Below, one piece after another: positions 16,984 through 26,196 of a stretch of DNA of 64,000 nucleotides. Origin of the DNA: Microcella alkalica (GTDB lineage Bacteria > Actinomycetota > Actinomycetes > Actinomycetales > Microbacteriaceae); the NCBI RefSeq assembly GCF_014595885.1, contig NZ_JABUKC010000002.1:62001-126000 (forward strand), in the 5' to 3' direction. Both the position numbers and the translations under genes were made by a program. The first letter of the stretch is position 1. Every line of letters begins with the position of its first letter. A model generated the notes under the pieces. It did not search any database, was not told the DNA's origin, and was given only the letters and a program-made list of their open reading frames with translations.

Positions 16984-18126
16984 TCAGCCGCGGCGCGAGC
17001 CGGTCGGATCGGTGCGCGAGGGGCCGATGCGCAGCGGCCCCGTCTTCGTCTCCTCCGCGGGGCGGAACAGCCACGCGGGCTTCGGCTCGATGAGCGGCCT
17101 CGTCAGTCGGCGCACCCAGGGGCTCGCCAGCAGCACCGTGATCGCGACGCTGCCGATGAGCAGCCCGAGCAGCCAGGTCAGCGACGAGTTCTCGCCGCCG
17201 ATGACGCCCGACTCGCGGATCGGGTAGAGCACGAACGAGTGCAGCAGGTACACGTACATCGTCGACTGACCGAAGGCGGTCATCCACGTCTCGTGGCGCG
17301 GCACGAGCACGAACACGGCGGCCGTCAGCAGCATCGCGAGCGCGATGAGCAGCAGACGCACGGCCCCCGCCCACCACTGATCCTCGCCGAGGCCCTCGTA
17401 GGAGTCGTCGTAGAAGAACCAGAAGCGCAGGTCCATCGCGCGCCACACGTCGATGAAGGCCACGAGCACCGCGCCCCAGATCGCGAGCACCGCGACCGCG
17501 CCGAGCCGCACGAGCGCGGTCTGCTGCTCGACCAGGCGCCAGCGGTCGACGAGACCCCACTCCTTGAGCTTCCAGCCGAGCACGAAGAAGGGCATGATGC
17601 CGATCGCGCGCGAGAGCGAGAAGGTCGAGTCGACATTCGAGAGGTAGCCGACGCCGACCGAGAACACGATCGCCCACAGCAGCGGCCAGCGCAGCAGCGC
17701 CAGGTACGGCAGCACGAGCCGGAAGATGCCGAGCGCGAGCAGGAACCACAGCGTCCACGACGGCTGCGTCGGGTTGAGCGTGAGCGACCCCTCGACGATG
17801 AACTGCAGCACCGTCCAGATCGTCTCCATGATCACGTACGGCAGCAGGATGTCGGTGATCACCCGCTGCATCTGCCGGGCTGAGGGTGGCCCCGCCTTCG
17901 AGAAGTAGCCGCTGATGATCGCGAACGCCGGCATGTGGAAGGCGTAGATGAACAGGTAGGCGATGAGCGCGTTGTCACTGTCGTAGGTGAGGCGCTGGAT
18001 GGCGTGCCCGGCGACGACGAAGGCGATGCAGACGAACCGGGCGTTGTCCCAGAACGGCACGCGCTCCTTCTGGCCGGCCTGACCGGGGCGGGGGATGCCC
18101 GGGGCGGGGCTCGACGTCGCACTCAC
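16984..18126 (-). CDS. Acyltransferase family 3 membrane protein
   Basis: The protein has 380 residues with about ten membrane helices. The N-terminal VPFWDNARFVCIAFVVAGHAIQ carries the conserved Arg and His of the Acyl_transf_3 family, and AFHMPAFAIISGYF is a further hallmark. Members move acetyl or succinyl groups onto cell-surface sugars (for example fucose 4-O-acetylase-like enzymes). The GTG start has TACCCT six bases upstream, suggesting a leaderless mRNA. It stands divergent from the SDR gene at 18174. The substrate is unknown. Confidence 0.85.
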   Translation of the reverse strand: MSATSSPAPGIPRPGQAGQKERVPFWDNARFVCIAFVVAGHAIQRLTYDSDNALIAYLFIYAFHMPAFAIISGYFSKAGPPSARQMQRVITDILLPYVIMETIWTVLQFIVEGSLTLNPTQPSWTLWFLLALGIFRLVLPYLALLRWPLLWAIVFSVGVGYLSNVDSTFSLSRAIGIMPFFVLGWKLKEWGLVDRWRLVEQQTALVRLGAVAVLAIWGAVLVAFIDVWRAMDLRFWFFYDDSYEGLGEDQWWAGAVRLLLIALAMLLTAAVFVLVPRHETWMTAFGQSTMYVYLLHSFVLYPIRESGVIGGENSSLTWLLGLLIGSVAITVLLASPWVRRLTRPLIEPKPAWLFRPAEETKTGPLRIGPSRTDPTGSRRG

Positions 18127-18132
18127 CCGCCC

Positions 18133-18138
18133 AGGGTA
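18133..18138 (-). promoter_or_regulatory. -10 box, leaderless acyltransferase mRNA
   Basis: On the minus strand TACCCT is followed by 6 bases and then GTG 18126. This spacing places the transcription start at or next to the start codon. Confidence 0.5.
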
Positions 18139-18161
18139 GGCCAGGGCCCCGCGCGCCGGAG

Positions 18162-18167
18162 TAGCGT
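18162..18167 (+). promoter_or_regulatory. -10 box, leaderless SDR mRNA
   Basis: TAGCGT, then TGCCCC, then ATG 18174. No ribosome binding site is present, so translation probably starts on a leaderless transcript. Confidence 0.5.
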
Positions 18168-18173
18168 TGCCCC

Positions 18174-18971
18174 ATGACCGCCGCCGCGCAGCCCTCGACC
18201 CTCCGCGCCGTCGTCACCGGGGCGAGCTCGGGCATCGGAGCCGCGACCGCCCGGCGCCTCGCCGCCCGCGGCTGGCACGTGACCGCCGTCGCGCGCCGCG
18301 CCGATCGGCTCGCGGCGCTCGCCGCGGAGACCGGCTGCGCGATCGTGGTCGCCGACCTCACCCAGCAGGCCGACGTGGATGCCCTGGCCGAGCAGGTGCG
18401 CGCCACCGGCCCCCTGCACGCCCTCGTCGCGAACGCGGGCGGCGCCATCGGCACCGACCCGGTCGCGACCGCCTCCGCCGACGACCTGCTGGCGATGTTC
18501 GAGCTCAACGTGCTCACGGCGCAGCGGTCGATCAAGGCGCTGCTGCCCGCGCTGCGGCAGGGCGCTGCGGAGCGCGGCTCGGGCGACATCGTCGCCGTCA
18601 CCTCCACCGCCGGGCAGGTCTCGTACGAGGGCGGCGGGGGCTACAACGCCGCGAAGTTCGCTCTGCGTGGCCTGCTCGGGGCGCTGCGGCTCGAGCTCGC
18701 GGGCGAGCCGCTGCGCGTCGTCCAGATCGCGCCCGGCATGGTGAAGACCGACGAGTTCGCGCTCAAGCGCTTCGGCGGCGAGGCCGCGAAGGTCGAGGCT
18801 CTCTACGCGGGAGTCGAGCATCCGCTCGTCGCGGACGACGTCGCCGAGGCGATCGTGCACGCGATCGAGCTGCCGAGCCATGTCAACCTCGACGAGGTCA
18901 CGATGCGCCCCGTCGCGCAGGCCGCGCAGCACAAGCTCGTGCGCGAGCCGCTGCGCGTGCGCGAGAGCTGA
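18174..18971 (+). CDS. Short-chain dehydrogenase/reductase
   Basis: The protein has 265 residues with a Rossmann fold. The nucleotide-binding motif is [14 protein letters not shown], the structural motif is NAG ([10 protein letters not shown]), the catalytic Ser is in [10 protein letters not shown], and YxxxK is YNAAKFAL. This is the classical SDR layout, similar to the YdfG/NADP-dependent 3-hydroxy acid dehydrogenase branch ([16 protein letters not shown] near the C-terminus). The substrate is probably a hydroxy acid but is not certain. The ung gene begins 5 bases downstream. Confidence 0.88.
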   Translation: MTAAAQPSTLRAVVTGASSGIGAATARRLAARGWHVTAVARRADRLAALAAETGCAIVVADLTQQADVDALAEQVRATGPLHALVANAGGAIGTDPVATASADDLLAMFELNVLTAQRSIKALLPALRQGAAERGSGDIVAVTSTAGQVSYEGGGGYNAAKFALRGLLGALRLELAGEPLRVVQIAPGMVKTDEFALKRFGGEAAKVEALYAGVEHPLVADDVAEAIVHAIELPSHVNLDEVTMRPVAQAAQHKLVREPLRVRES

Positions 18972-18976
18972 GCGGG

Positions 18977-19651
18977 GTGCCGGCGCTCGACGGCCTCGTC
19001 GCGCCCGACTGGGCGCTGGCGCTCGAGCCGGTCGCCGACCGCGCGCTCGGGCTGCTCGCCGAGCTGCGGGCCGAGGCCGACGCCGGCGCGCCGTTCCTGC
19101 CCGAGGAGGGGCTCGTGCTGCGCGCCTTCGCGACGCCGCTCGCCGACGTGCGGGTGCTCGTGCTCGGGCAGGATCCGTACCCGACGCCCGGACACCCCAT
19201 CGGCCTGAGCTTCGCCGTCGAGCGCCACGTGCGCCCGCTGCCGCGCAGCCTGGCGAACATCCACCGCGAGCTGCGCGACGACCTCGGGCTGTCGACGCCC
19301 GAGCACGGCGACCTCTCGGCGTGGCAGGCGCAGGGCGTGCTGCTGCTCAACCGCGTGCTCACGGTGCGGCCCGGTGCGCCGGGCTCGCATCGCGGGCGGG
19401 GCTGGGAGGAGATCACGGGATGCGCGGTGCGCGCGCTCGCGCGGCGGGGCGGCCCGCTCGTGGCGGTGCTGTGGGGCCGCGATGCGCAGCAGGCCGCGCC
19501 CCTGCTCGGCGACGTGCCCGTCGTCGCGAGCGCGCATCCCAGCCCCCTGTCGGCGCGCGCGGGATTCTTCGGCTCGCGCCCCTTCTCGCGCGCGAACGCC
19601 CTGCTGCGCGCGCAGGGCGACGCAGGGGTCGACTGGTCGCTGCCCGCCTAG
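18977..19651 (+). CDS. ung: Uracil-DNA glycosylase
   Basis: The protein has 224 residues of family 1 UDG. The catalytic water-activating motif is LVLGQDPYP with Asp66. The minor-groove loop motif is [29 protein letters not shown] is also typical. It removes uracil from DNA to start base excision repair. The GTG start at 18977 is only 5 bases after the SDR stop, and its own stop codon overlaps the -10 box of the next gene. Length is normal for actinobacteria. Confidence 0.93.
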   Translation: MPALDGLVAPDWALALEPVADRALGLLAELRAEADAGAPFLPEEGLVLRAFATPLADVRVLVLGQDPYPTPGHPIGLSFAVERHVRPLPRSLANIHRELRDDLGLSTPEHGDLSAWQAQGVLLLNRVLTVRPGAPGSHRGRGWEEITGCAVRALARRGGPLVAVLWGRDAQQAAPLLGDVPVVASAHPSPLSARAGFFGSRPFSRANALLRAQGDAGVDWSLPA

Positions 19652-19654
19652 ACT
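19649..19654 (+). promoter_or_regulatory. -10 box overlapping the ung stop, leaderless GNAT mRNA
   Basis: TAGACT overlaps the ung stop codon and is followed by GGCCGG and GTG 19661. The 6-base spacing makes a leaderless transcript likely. Confidence 0.55.
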
Positions 19655-19660
19655 GGCCGG

Positions 19661-20245
19661 GTGCTGGAGGAGGAGTACCAACCGCGACGCGTGCTGCCGA
19701 AGCACCTGCGCAAGCAGCCCGAACCGGAGGCGCCCTTCTCGTTCGCGATCCGCGAGGCGACCGAGGCCGACCTGCCCTGGGTGCGCGAGATCTACAACCA
19801 CTACGTCGCCAACTCGACCGTCACCTTCGACGAGCAGCCGTGGACCCTTCGGGCACTGAAGACGAAGTACGCCAAGGTGCGCCAGCTCGGCTACCCGTTC
19901 CTCGTCGCCGAGTCGCCGACGGGCGTGATCCTCGGCTTCGCCTACGTCTACCCGTGGAAGGAGAAGGCGGCCTACCGGTACACGGTCGAGAACTCGATCT
20001 ACCTCGGCCCCGCCTCCACGGGCAAAGGGCTCGGTCGCGCGCTGCTCGGCCGCCTGCTCGACGCCGCGCGTGACGCGGGCGTCAAGGAGGTCATCGCGGT
20101 CATCGCCGACCGCGGCGCTGAGGCCTCGATCGCCCTGCACGAGCAGTACGGCTTCGTGAAGACGGGCGAGATGGCGCGCGTCGGCTTCAAGTTCGGCCGG
20201 TGGCTCGGCATCGTCATGCTGCAGAAGTCGCTCAAGAAGCGCTGA
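19661..20245 (+). CDS. GNAT-family N-acetyltransferase (Pat/PhnO-like)
   Basis: The protein has 194 residues. After a 28-residue charged extension the GNAT domain begins with FAIREATEADLPWVREIYNHYV, as in phosphinothricin acetyltransferase-like enzymes (MnaT/YncA branch). The acetyl-CoA site is LGPASTGKGLGRALLGRLLD, and the C-terminal strand is EQYGFVKTGEMARVG. Members acetylate small amines such as methionine derivatives or phosphinothricin. The basic N-terminal extension is unusual for the family and may simply reflect the GTG start choice; no later start has better support. Confidence 0.82.
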   Translation: MLEEEYQPRRVLPKHLRKQPEPEAPFSFAIREATEADLPWVREIYNHYVANSTVTFDEQPWTLRALKTKYAKVRQLGYPFLVAESPTGVILGFAYVYPWKEKAAYRYTVENSIYLGPASTGKGLGRALLGRLLDAARDAGVKEVIAVIADRGAEASIALHEQYGFVKTGEMARVGFKFGRWLGIVMLQKSLKKR

Positions 20246-20263
20246 GGCTCAGCGCAGCGCGGC

Positions 20264-20887
20264 TCAGTTGTAGACGTTGTCGAGCACCTCGTCGGCGATG
20301 AGCACGGTCTCCTCGTAGAAGACCTCCCCGCCGTACAGGTTCACGACCGAGACCCACGCGTCGTCGGTGATGACGTTGTGCACGGCACCCGGCCCCTGCT
20401 CGTCGCCGAGCACCCAGAACGTGGCGTCGTCATTGGCGGTCACGCCCTCGTTGAGGCCCTGCGCGGTCAGGTCGGTGACGATCTGGGCGCGGTTGGCGGT
20501 CGAGATCGGGGCGACGCTCACGGTGAGGGTCGAGACGTTCGGGCGCGCCGCATCCTCGAAGAAGCAGCTGATGCCGCCCGCGGCCTCCTCGCGCGTGGGC
20601 TCGGGCAGGTACTCCTCGAACTCGGCGCCCGGGCCGCCCGTGAGCGTGATGCCCTGCGCGGCGAGGGCGTCGACGCGGGCCGCCGGCAGCACGGCGGTGC
20701 AGTCGGCCGGCATCGTGAAGGTCTCGGCGACCGGCTCCGGCTCAGTGGTCTCCGTCGGCTCGGGCGAGCTCGTCGCATCGGGCGTCTCGACGACGGTCGG
20801 CTCCTCCGTCGACTCGCTCGAGCAGGCGGCGAGACCGAGGGTGAGCACGAGGGCTGCGGCGCTCGCGAGCAGGCGGGTCGAAGTCAT
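20264..20887 (-). CDS. Putative secreted lipoprotein
   Basis: The protein has 207 residues. A signal peptide with LGLAACSS gives lipidated Cys22. A Thr/Pro/Glu-rich linker (about 25-55) follows, then a domain of about 150 residues with two Cys (DCTAVLPAARV and GGISCFFED) that could form a disulfide. The start follows AGGAGAG. Its end faces the GNAT gene with an 18-base gap. No family is recognised. Surface exposure is inferred from the lipobox. Confidence 0.75.
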   Translation of the reverse strand: MTSTRLLASAAALVLTLGLAACSSESTEEPTVVETPDATSSPEPTETTEPEPVAETFTMPADCTAVLPAARVDALAAQGITLTGGPGAEFEEYLPEPTREEAAGGISCFFEDAARPNVSTLTVSVAPISTANRAQIVTDLTAQGLNEGVTANDDATFWVLGDEQGPGAVHNVITDDAWVSVVNLYGGEVFYEETVLIADEVLDNVYN

Positions 20888-21016
20888 GGCTCTCCTGGTG
20901 CACGAAGGGTCGACGGCGCGAATCTATCGCGCCGTGTCGACCGTCCTTCGCGCGAGGCGGCTCCGTGACGGCGCGCGCGCGGGTTCGTTGTCGAATCGAT
21001 ATGGATGCGGGCTCGC

Positions 21017-21022
21017 TAGGCT
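21017..21022 (+). promoter_or_regulatory. -10 box, leaderless amidase mRNA
   Basis: TAGGCT is followed by 7 bases and GTG 21030, with no ribosome binding site between them. Confidence 0.5.
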
Positions 21023-21029
21023 CGCCGGC

Positions 21030-22460
21030 GTGTTCGAACTCCACCATCTGACGGCCCTCGAGCAGTGGGAATGGGTGCACGCGGGCCGCGTCAGCCCGAG
21101 CGAGCTCCTCGAGCACTACCTCGCCCGCATCGAGCGCCTGAACCCGTCGCTCGGGGCGCTCACGGTCGTCGAGGCCGAGCGTGCTCGCGAGCGCGCCCGC
21201 GAGGTCGAGCGCTCGGTCGCGCCGACGGCCCCCCTGCGCGGCATCGTCACGGCCGACAAGGAGCTCACCGCTCGGGCCGGGCAGCGCACGACGTTCGGGT
21301 CGAGGCTGTTCGCCGAGCACGTGCCGGCCGAGAGCCACGAGCTCGTCGAGCAGCTCGACGCGGCCGGCGTCGTGAGCGTCGGCGCCACCGCCGCCCCGGA
21401 GTTCGGGCTCGCCTCTTACACCGAATCGCTCGTCGCGCCGCCGGCGCGCAACCCCTACGACCTCGATCGCGGCGCGGGGGGCTCGAGCGGCGGCGCGGCG
21501 GCGGCGGTCGCCGCCGGGCTGCTGCCGGTCGCCGTGGGCAGCGATGGGGGCGGCAGCATCCGCATCCCGGCGGCGGCCTGCGGACTCGTCGGGCTCAAGC
21601 CGTCTCGCGGTCGGCTGCCCGCCGGCAGCGGGCTCGACCGGCTCGCGGGCCTCGTCGTGCCCGGCCCGATCGCTCGCACGGTCGCCGACGCCGCGCTCGT
21701 GCTCGACGCGCTCGCGACCGCCGCGCCGTGGGAGTTCGCCACGCGCGCCCCGTCGGCCCACGACGGCCCGTTCCTCGCTGCTGCGGTGCGCGGGGAGGGC
21801 CGCTACCAGCTCGGCGTCATGACGACCTCGCCGTGGGACGACTGGGCCGAGATCGTCATCGCACCGGAGGCCCGCGCCGCGCTGTACGGGGCCATCGAGA
21901 TCTTCGCGGCCCTCGGACACGGCATCGACGACATCGCCCTCGACCCGGAGCCGCACTACGGCGAGCACTTCCGCACGATCTGGATGGCCGGCGCCGCCGG
22001 CATCCCCGCCCGCACGCCCGACGAGCTGGCGCTGCTCGAACCGCTTACCGCCTGGCTCGTCGAGCGCGGCCGCGCCCTCGGCGCGGAGCGCCTCGCCGAA
22101 TCCCTCGCGTGGCTCACGGGCTTCGAGCGGCGCGTGATCCGCCGCTTCGCGAGCGTCGACGTCGTCGTGACGCCCGCCCTCGCGATGACGCCGCCGCCGA
22201 TCGGCTGGTACGACGCGACGGATGCCGAGCGCAATTTCCTGCAGCAGGTGCAGGTCACCCCGTTCACGAGCTTCGTCAACGTCAGCGGACTGCCCGCGCT
22301 CACGCTGCCCGTCGGCCTCGCGCCGCACGACTCGAGCGCGCCGGGCGTGCCGCTGGGCATCCAGCTCATCGGCCGCCCCGGCGGCGAGGCGACCCTGCTG
22401 GCGCTCGGCGCGCAGTGGGAGCGCCGGCGCCGCGAACGCCTGCACCCGCCGCAGTGGTGA
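21030..22460 (+). CDS. Amidase signature family enzyme
   Basis: The protein has 476 residues. The Ser-cisSer-Lys triad is visible: Lys77 ([10 protein letters not shown]), Ser152 in the GGSSGG motif and Ser176 in [13 protein letters not shown], with the typical 24-residue spacing between the serines. The family hydrolyses amide bonds, from small amides to acylated amino compounds and GatA-type glutamine. It lacks gatB and gatC neighbours, so it is a stand-alone amidase, not GatA. It ends 8 bases before the convergent SDR gene. The substrate is unknown. Confidence 0.88.
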   Translation: MFELHHLTALEQWEWVHAGRVSPSELLEHYLARIERLNPSLGALTVVEAERARERAREVERSVAPTAPLRGIVTADKELTARAGQRTTFGSRLFAEHVPAESHELVEQLDAAGVVSVGATAAPEFGLASYTESLVAPPARNPYDLDRGAGGSSGGAAAAVAAGLLPVAVGSDGGGSIRIPAAACGLVGLKPSRGRLPAGSGLDRLAGLVVPGPIARTVADAALVLDALATAAPWEFATRAPSAHDGPFLAAAVRGEGRYQLGVMTTSPWDDWAEIVIAPEARAALYGAIEIFAALGHGIDDIALDPEPHYGEHFRTIWMAGAAGIPARTPDELALLEPLTAWLVERGRALGAERLAESLAWLTGFERRVIRRFASVDVVVTPALAMTPPPIGWYDATDAERNFLQQVQVTPFTSFVNVSGLPALTLPVGLAPHDSSAPGVPLGIQLIGRPGGEATLLALGAQWERRRRERLHPPQW

Positions 22461-22467
22461 CGCTCGG

Positions 22468-23304
22468 TCAGCGGGCGGCGGTCGTCGACGCGTCGATGCG
22501 GGCTGCGACAGCGCGCCACAGCTCGTCGGCCAGGCGCGCGTCGCTCGCGCTCGGGTGCGTCGCCCCGAGCGGGTCGAGGCCGTCGAAGTAGGTGCCGACG
22601 GGCACACCGAGCTCGGGGGTGTCGACGAGGTGCACGAGCGGGGCCGCGCCCGCCTCGGGTGAGATCTGCAGCGCGCCGGTCAGCAGCTGCACGAGCCGGG
22701 CGCTGCGTGACTCCGCGCCGAAACCGCTGCGCACGTACCCGGGGTGGAACGGGAAGGCCTGCACGCCCGTGCGCGCGGCGAGCGAGCGCGCGTAGAGGAT
22801 CGTCGCGAGCTTGCTCGCCCCGTACGCGCGCCACCCCGCCCCGTACGCACGGTGCTGCCAGTCGAGGTCGTCGAGCCGCAGCCCGCCGAGGCGGTTGAGC
22901 ACGCTCGAGGTGAGCACGACCCGGCCCGTGTCGGCGCCCGCCCGGCCGGCCCGCAGGCGGGGCAGCAGCAGCTCGGTGAGCAGGGCGGGTGCGAGCAGGT
23001 TGCGCTGCAGCGTCGTCTCGTTGCCGTCGACCGTGAGTGCTCGGCGGCTCACGAGTCCGCCGGCGTTGCTCACGAGCACGTCGATGCGCGGGAACCGCGA
23101 CAGCAGCTCGTCGCCGAGCGCGCGCACCTCGTCGAGGCGGTCGAAATCGGCCGTGAAGGGGATGCCGCCCGCGCGCGCCGCGACGGCGGCGGTGCGCTCG
23201 GCGTCGCGGCCCACGATCGCGACCTGCCATTCGCGGCGCGCGAGCTCGACGGCCGCGGCGGCGCCGATGCCGGAGCTCGCGCCGGTGATCACGACGGTGC
23301 GCAT
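22468..23304 (-). CDS. Short-chain dehydrogenase/reductase, WWOX/retinol-dehydrogenase-like
   Basis: The protein has 278 residues. It has the motifs [36 protein letters not shown] and YxxxK in AYGASKLATIL. The AYGASKLA block and the C-terminal FHPGYVRSGFG are typical of RDH/WWOX-like SDRs. The ATG overlaps the stop of the small HEAVH protein (ATGA), so they are co-translated. The substrate is unknown. Confidence 0.87.
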   Translation of the reverse strand: MRTVVITGASSGIGAAAAVELARREWQVAIVGRDAERTAAVAARAGGIPFTADFDRLDEVRALGDELLSRFPRIDVLVSNAGGLVSRRALTVDGNETTLQRNLLAPALLTELLLPRLRAGRAGADTGRVVLTSSVLNRLGGLRLDDLDWQHRAYGAGWRAYGASKLATILYARSLAARTGVQAFPFHPGYVRSGFGAESRSARLVQLLTGALQISPEAGAAPLVHLVDTPELGVPVGTYFDGLDPLGATHPSASDARLADELWRAVAARIDASTTAAR

Positions 23305-23765
23305 CAGCGGTACCCGCCCGCCTCGAGGCCCGCCTCGATCTCGAAGCGGTTGCGCAGCGGGTCGAGCCCCGAGGCGACGTAGAGCGGCACGAGGGCGAGC
23401 CCGTAGCGGCGCCACTGCGCGCGATGCACGGCCTCGTGCGCCAGCACGCGGTCGCTGACGGCGTCGCGCGTGAGGTAGACGGCGCCGATCGTCGTGCCGC
23501 CGCGCCCGAAGGCCCAGCGGGGGAGCGGGGCCGCGACGATCACGCCCCCTCGGCGCTGCAGTCGGAAGCCGCTGAGCAAGCCGCCCCAGAGGAGGCCCAC
23601 CGCGGTCGCGAGGGCGTATCCGGGGCGCGCGACCAGCGGGTGCAGAGCGAGTCGTCGCATCCGATCGCGCGGAGCGAGCGCGTGGAGGGCGCGGCCGAGG
23701 ACCATGCCGGCGGTCGCGGCACGGCCGCGAGCCCGACGAGCGCGGTGGGGTGTCCCGGCCGTCAT
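23304..23765 (-). CDS. Small hydrophobic protein with a HEAVH motif
   Basis: The protein has 153 residues. A basic Arg/Ala-rich N-terminus is followed by a hydrophobic stretch (about 48-66), and then DRVLAHEAVHRAQWRRYGL with a HExxH zinc-peptidase-like motif at His110-His114. The C-terminal NRFEIEAGLEAGGYR has a conserved Glu that could be the third ligand. It looks like a short membrane-linked relative of minimal metalloproteases, often left as hypothetical in actinobacteria. ATG 23765 is the furthest start; Met21 is an alternative. Its stop overlaps the start of the SDR. Confidence 0.65.
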   Translation of the reverse strand: MTAGTPHRARRARGRAATAGMVLGRALHALAPRDRMRRLALHPLVARPGYALATAVGLLWGGLLSGFRLQRRGGVIVAAPLPRWAFGRGGTTIGAVYLTRDAVSDRVLAHEAVHRAQWRRYGLALVPLYVASGLDPLRNRFEIEAGLEAGGYR

Positions 23766-23820
23766 GCCCTATTCCTAGCAGGTGCGATCGGTCTCGGGGC
23801 GACCGGTCTCCCGAGCGACG

Positions 23821-25299
23821 TCAGCCGCGTCGAGCGGCGCGGTCGGTCTCGAGCAGTCGCAGCCAGAGCTCGCTCATCGTGGGGTAGGCGGGAACGGCGT
23901 GCTGCAATCGCGCGACGGGCACCTCGCCGACGATCGCGACGGTCGCCGCGTGCAGCAGCTCGGCGACGTCGTCGCCGACGACGGTGAAGCCGATCACGAC
24001 GTCGCGCGCGTCGTCGATGACGAGGCGTGCCCGACCCCGGTAGTCGTCGGCGTGCAGGCTCGCACCCGCGACGCGACCGAGGTCGTAGTCGGCCACGCGC
24101 ACCGCGACGCCGCGCTCGGTCGCCTCGGCTGCCGTGAGCCCGACGCTCGCGACCTCGGGCGAGGTGAACGCGACCTGCGGCACCGCGTCGTGGTCGGCGG
24201 TGGCCGCGTGGGCGCCCCAGCGCGCCTCGTCCACGAGCGCGCCCGTGGCGAGTGCGGCGATGACGTCCCCGGCGACGCGCGCCTGGTACTTGCCCTGGTG
24301 GGTGAGCAGCGCGCGGTGGTTGACGTCGCCGACGGCGTACAGCCAGTCGTGGCCGCGCACACGCTGCGAGTCGTCGACCTCGAGCCAGCTGCCGGCCTCG
24401 AGCCCGACCGACTCGAGCCCGAGATCGTCCGTGCGCGGACGGCGCCCGGTCGCGACGAGCACCTCGTCGGCGACGACGCTCTCGCCGCCCGGCAGCAGCA
24501 GCGCCACGCTGCCGTCGTCGCGGCGGTCGACCCGCTCGGGCGTCGTGCTCGTGCGCACGTCGGCCCCCTCCTCGCGCAGTCGCCGGGCGACCTCCTCGCC
24601 CGCGAAGGGCTCGAGCCCCGACAGCAGCCCCGACCGGCTCAGCAGCGTCACCGTCGACCCGAGGGCCGCGTACGCGGTGGCGAGCTCGCAGCCGACCACC
24701 CCGCCGCCGATGATCGCGAGGCGCTGCGGCACCCGCGGCGCACTGGTCGCCTCGCGCGGCGTCCACGGCGCGCTCTCCTCCAAGCCCGGGATGCTCGGCA
24801 CGACCGGATCAGAGCCCGTGCAGATCGCGACGGCGTGCCGCGCGATCACGACCCGCTCCTCGCCGCCCGGCAGGCTCACCACGACCCGCTTCGCGCCTTC
24901 GAGGCGGCCCGCGCCCCGCAGCAGGTCGATGCCCGCGCCCTCCAGCCACCGCACCTGCCCGGCGTCGTCCCAGTGGCTCGTGAAGGCGTCGCGCCGCCGC
25001 AGCACCGCGGCGACGTCGAGCTCGCCCGTGACCGCCTCGCGAGCGCCCGCGACGCCGCGCGCGGCACGCAGCGCGGCCGCGGACCGCACGAGCGCCTTCG
25101 AGGGCATGCACGCCCAGTACGAGCACTCGCCGCCGACGAGCTCGCGCTCGACGACGAGCGCGGTGAGCCCGCCCTGCACGGCCCGGTCGGCGACGTTCTC
25201 GCCCACGGCACCGGCTCCGATGACGATGAGGTCGTAGGCGTCGGCGAGCGGGCGGCTCGTCTCGGCCGAGGTGGTGAGGCTGCGCGGAGCGGGCGTCAT
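23821..25299 (-). CDS. FAD/NAD(P)-dependent disulfide reductase-family enzyme
   Basis: The protein has 492 residues. The N-terminal FAD motif is DLIVIGAGAVGENVA, the redox disulfide is in GGECSYWACMPSKA (two Cys separated by four residues, as in lipoamide dehydrogenase), the NAD motif is IIGGGVVGCELATAYAALG, and the second FAD motif is LYAVGDVNH. At the C-terminus HAVPAYPTMSELW replaces the canonical HxHPTxxE, keeping His and Glu. The enzyme resembles mercuric reductase/LpdA relatives rather than true E3. The partner substrate is unknown. The start has RBS GAGGAAGG. Confidence 0.87.
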   Translation of the reverse strand: MTPAPRSLTTSAETSRPLADAYDLIVIGAGAVGENVADRAVQGGLTALVVERELVGGECSYWACMPSKALVRSAAALRAARGVAGAREAVTGELDVAAVLRRRDAFTSHWDDAGQVRWLEGAGIDLLRGAGRLEGAKRVVVSLPGGEERVVIARHAVAICTGSDPVVPSIPGLEESAPWTPREATSAPRVPQRLAIIGGGVVGCELATAYAALGSTVTLLSRSGLLSGLEPFAGEEVARRLREEGADVRTSTTPERVDRRDDGSVALLLPGGESVVADEVLVATGRRPRTDDLGLESVGLEAGSWLEVDDSQRVRGHDWLYAVGDVNHRALLTHQGKYQARVAGDVIAALATGALVDEARWGAHAATADHDAVPQVAFTSPEVASVGLTAAEATERGVAVRVADYDLGRVAGASLHADDYRGRARLVIDDARDVVIGFTVVGDDVAELLHAATVAIVGEVPVARLQHAVPAYPTMSELWLRLLETDRAARRG

Positions 25300-25320
25300 G
25301 GCCGTGCCTTCCTCGAGCGG

Positions 25321-26139
25321 TCAGCGACCGGTGAAGCGGGGGGTCTCGCGACGCAGGAAGGCCTCCATGCCGATGCGGGCATCCTCAGTGCGCATGAGGC
25401 GCACGAGCTCGCCCTGCAGGCGGGCGGCCGCCGCATCGGGCCCCTGCGCGACGGCGAGGCGAGCGTTCTCGAGCGTCGCCTGCACGGCGAGCGGCGCCTG
25501 CACCGAGATGCGGTGGGCGAGCTCGACGGCGCGCGCGAGCTGCTCGCCGGGCTCGACGATCTCGGTCACGATGCCCAGGCGCGCGGCCTCGACGGCGTCG
25601 AAGCGGTCGCCGGTGAGCATCCACCGCATGGCGCTGCTCCAGCCGGCGACGGCGGGGAACCGCAGCGTCGCCCCGCCGAACGGCAGGATCGCCCGCGCCA
25701 CCTCCAGCTGCGCGAACGAGGTGTCGCTCGCGGCGACGACGACGTCGCTCGCGAGGGCCAGCTCGATGCCGAGCGTCAGGCACGTGCCCTGCACGGCGAG
25801 CACGACGGGCTTGCGCACGCGCGGCCCCTGCACGCCCCACGGGTCCAGACCGCCCTCGGGCACCATGGCGAGCCCCTCGGGCCCGACTCGGGGCGCGATG
25901 TCGCCGAGGTCGAGGCCGCCCGTGAAGTGGTCGCCGTGCGCGAAGACCACGCCGACGCGCACCTCGGGGTCGCGATCGAGCTCTCCGTAGGCGAGGGCGA
26001 GCTGCTGCAGCATGGCGAGGTCGGCGGCATTGCGCTTCTCGGGGCGATCGAGCCCGATGAGCAGGAGGTGGCCGTCGCGCTCGACGGTCACGCGGCGGGG
26101 CGCCCCGGCGCCGTCGTCGGGGGTGGGGGAGTCGGACAT
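25321..26139 (-). CDS. Enoyl-CoA hydratase/isomerase-family protein
   Basis: The protein has 272 residues of crotonase fold (GLDRPEKRNAADLAMLQQL; oxyanion block FAHGDHFTGGLDLGD; ALASDVVVAASDTSFAQLEV). By eye, the first catalytic Glu position is kept (FAQLEVARAILPFGG), while the second position falls at Arg in SSAMRWMLTG. It may therefore be an isomerase or another crotonase reaction rather than a hydratase. ATG 26139 has TAGAGT seven bases upstream, so it is probably leaderless. It lies just downstream of the ureohydrolase-like gene on the same strand. Confidence 0.85.
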   Translation of the reverse strand: MSDSPTPDDGAGAPRRVTVERDGHLLLIGLDRPEKRNAADLAMLQQLALAYGELDRDPEVRVGVVFAHGDHFTGGLDLGDIAPRVGPEGLAMVPEGGLDPWGVQGPRVRKPVVLAVQGTCLTLGIELALASDVVVAASDTSFAQLEVARAILPFGGATLRFPAVAGWSSAMRWMLTGDRFDAVEAARLGIVTEIVEPGEQLARAVELAHRISVQAPLAVQATLENARLAVAQGPDAAAARLQGELVRLMRTEDARIGMEAFLRRETPRFTGR

Positions 26140-26146
26140 GAGCGCC

Positions 26147-26152
26147 ACTCTA
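26147..26152 (-). promoter_or_regulatory. -10 box, leaderless crotonase mRNA
   Basis: On the minus strand TAGAGT, then GGCGCTC (7 bases), then ATG 26139. Confidence 0.5.
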
Positions 26153-26196
26153 GCCACGCGCCCCGACGTCGCGTCGGCGGATGCTCGCGCTGAGGC

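Noticed and set aside
21030-22460. GatA subunit of Glu/Asp-tRNA amidotransferase
   Set aside because: No gatB or gatC is adjacent, and the gene is a stand-alone leaderless unit.
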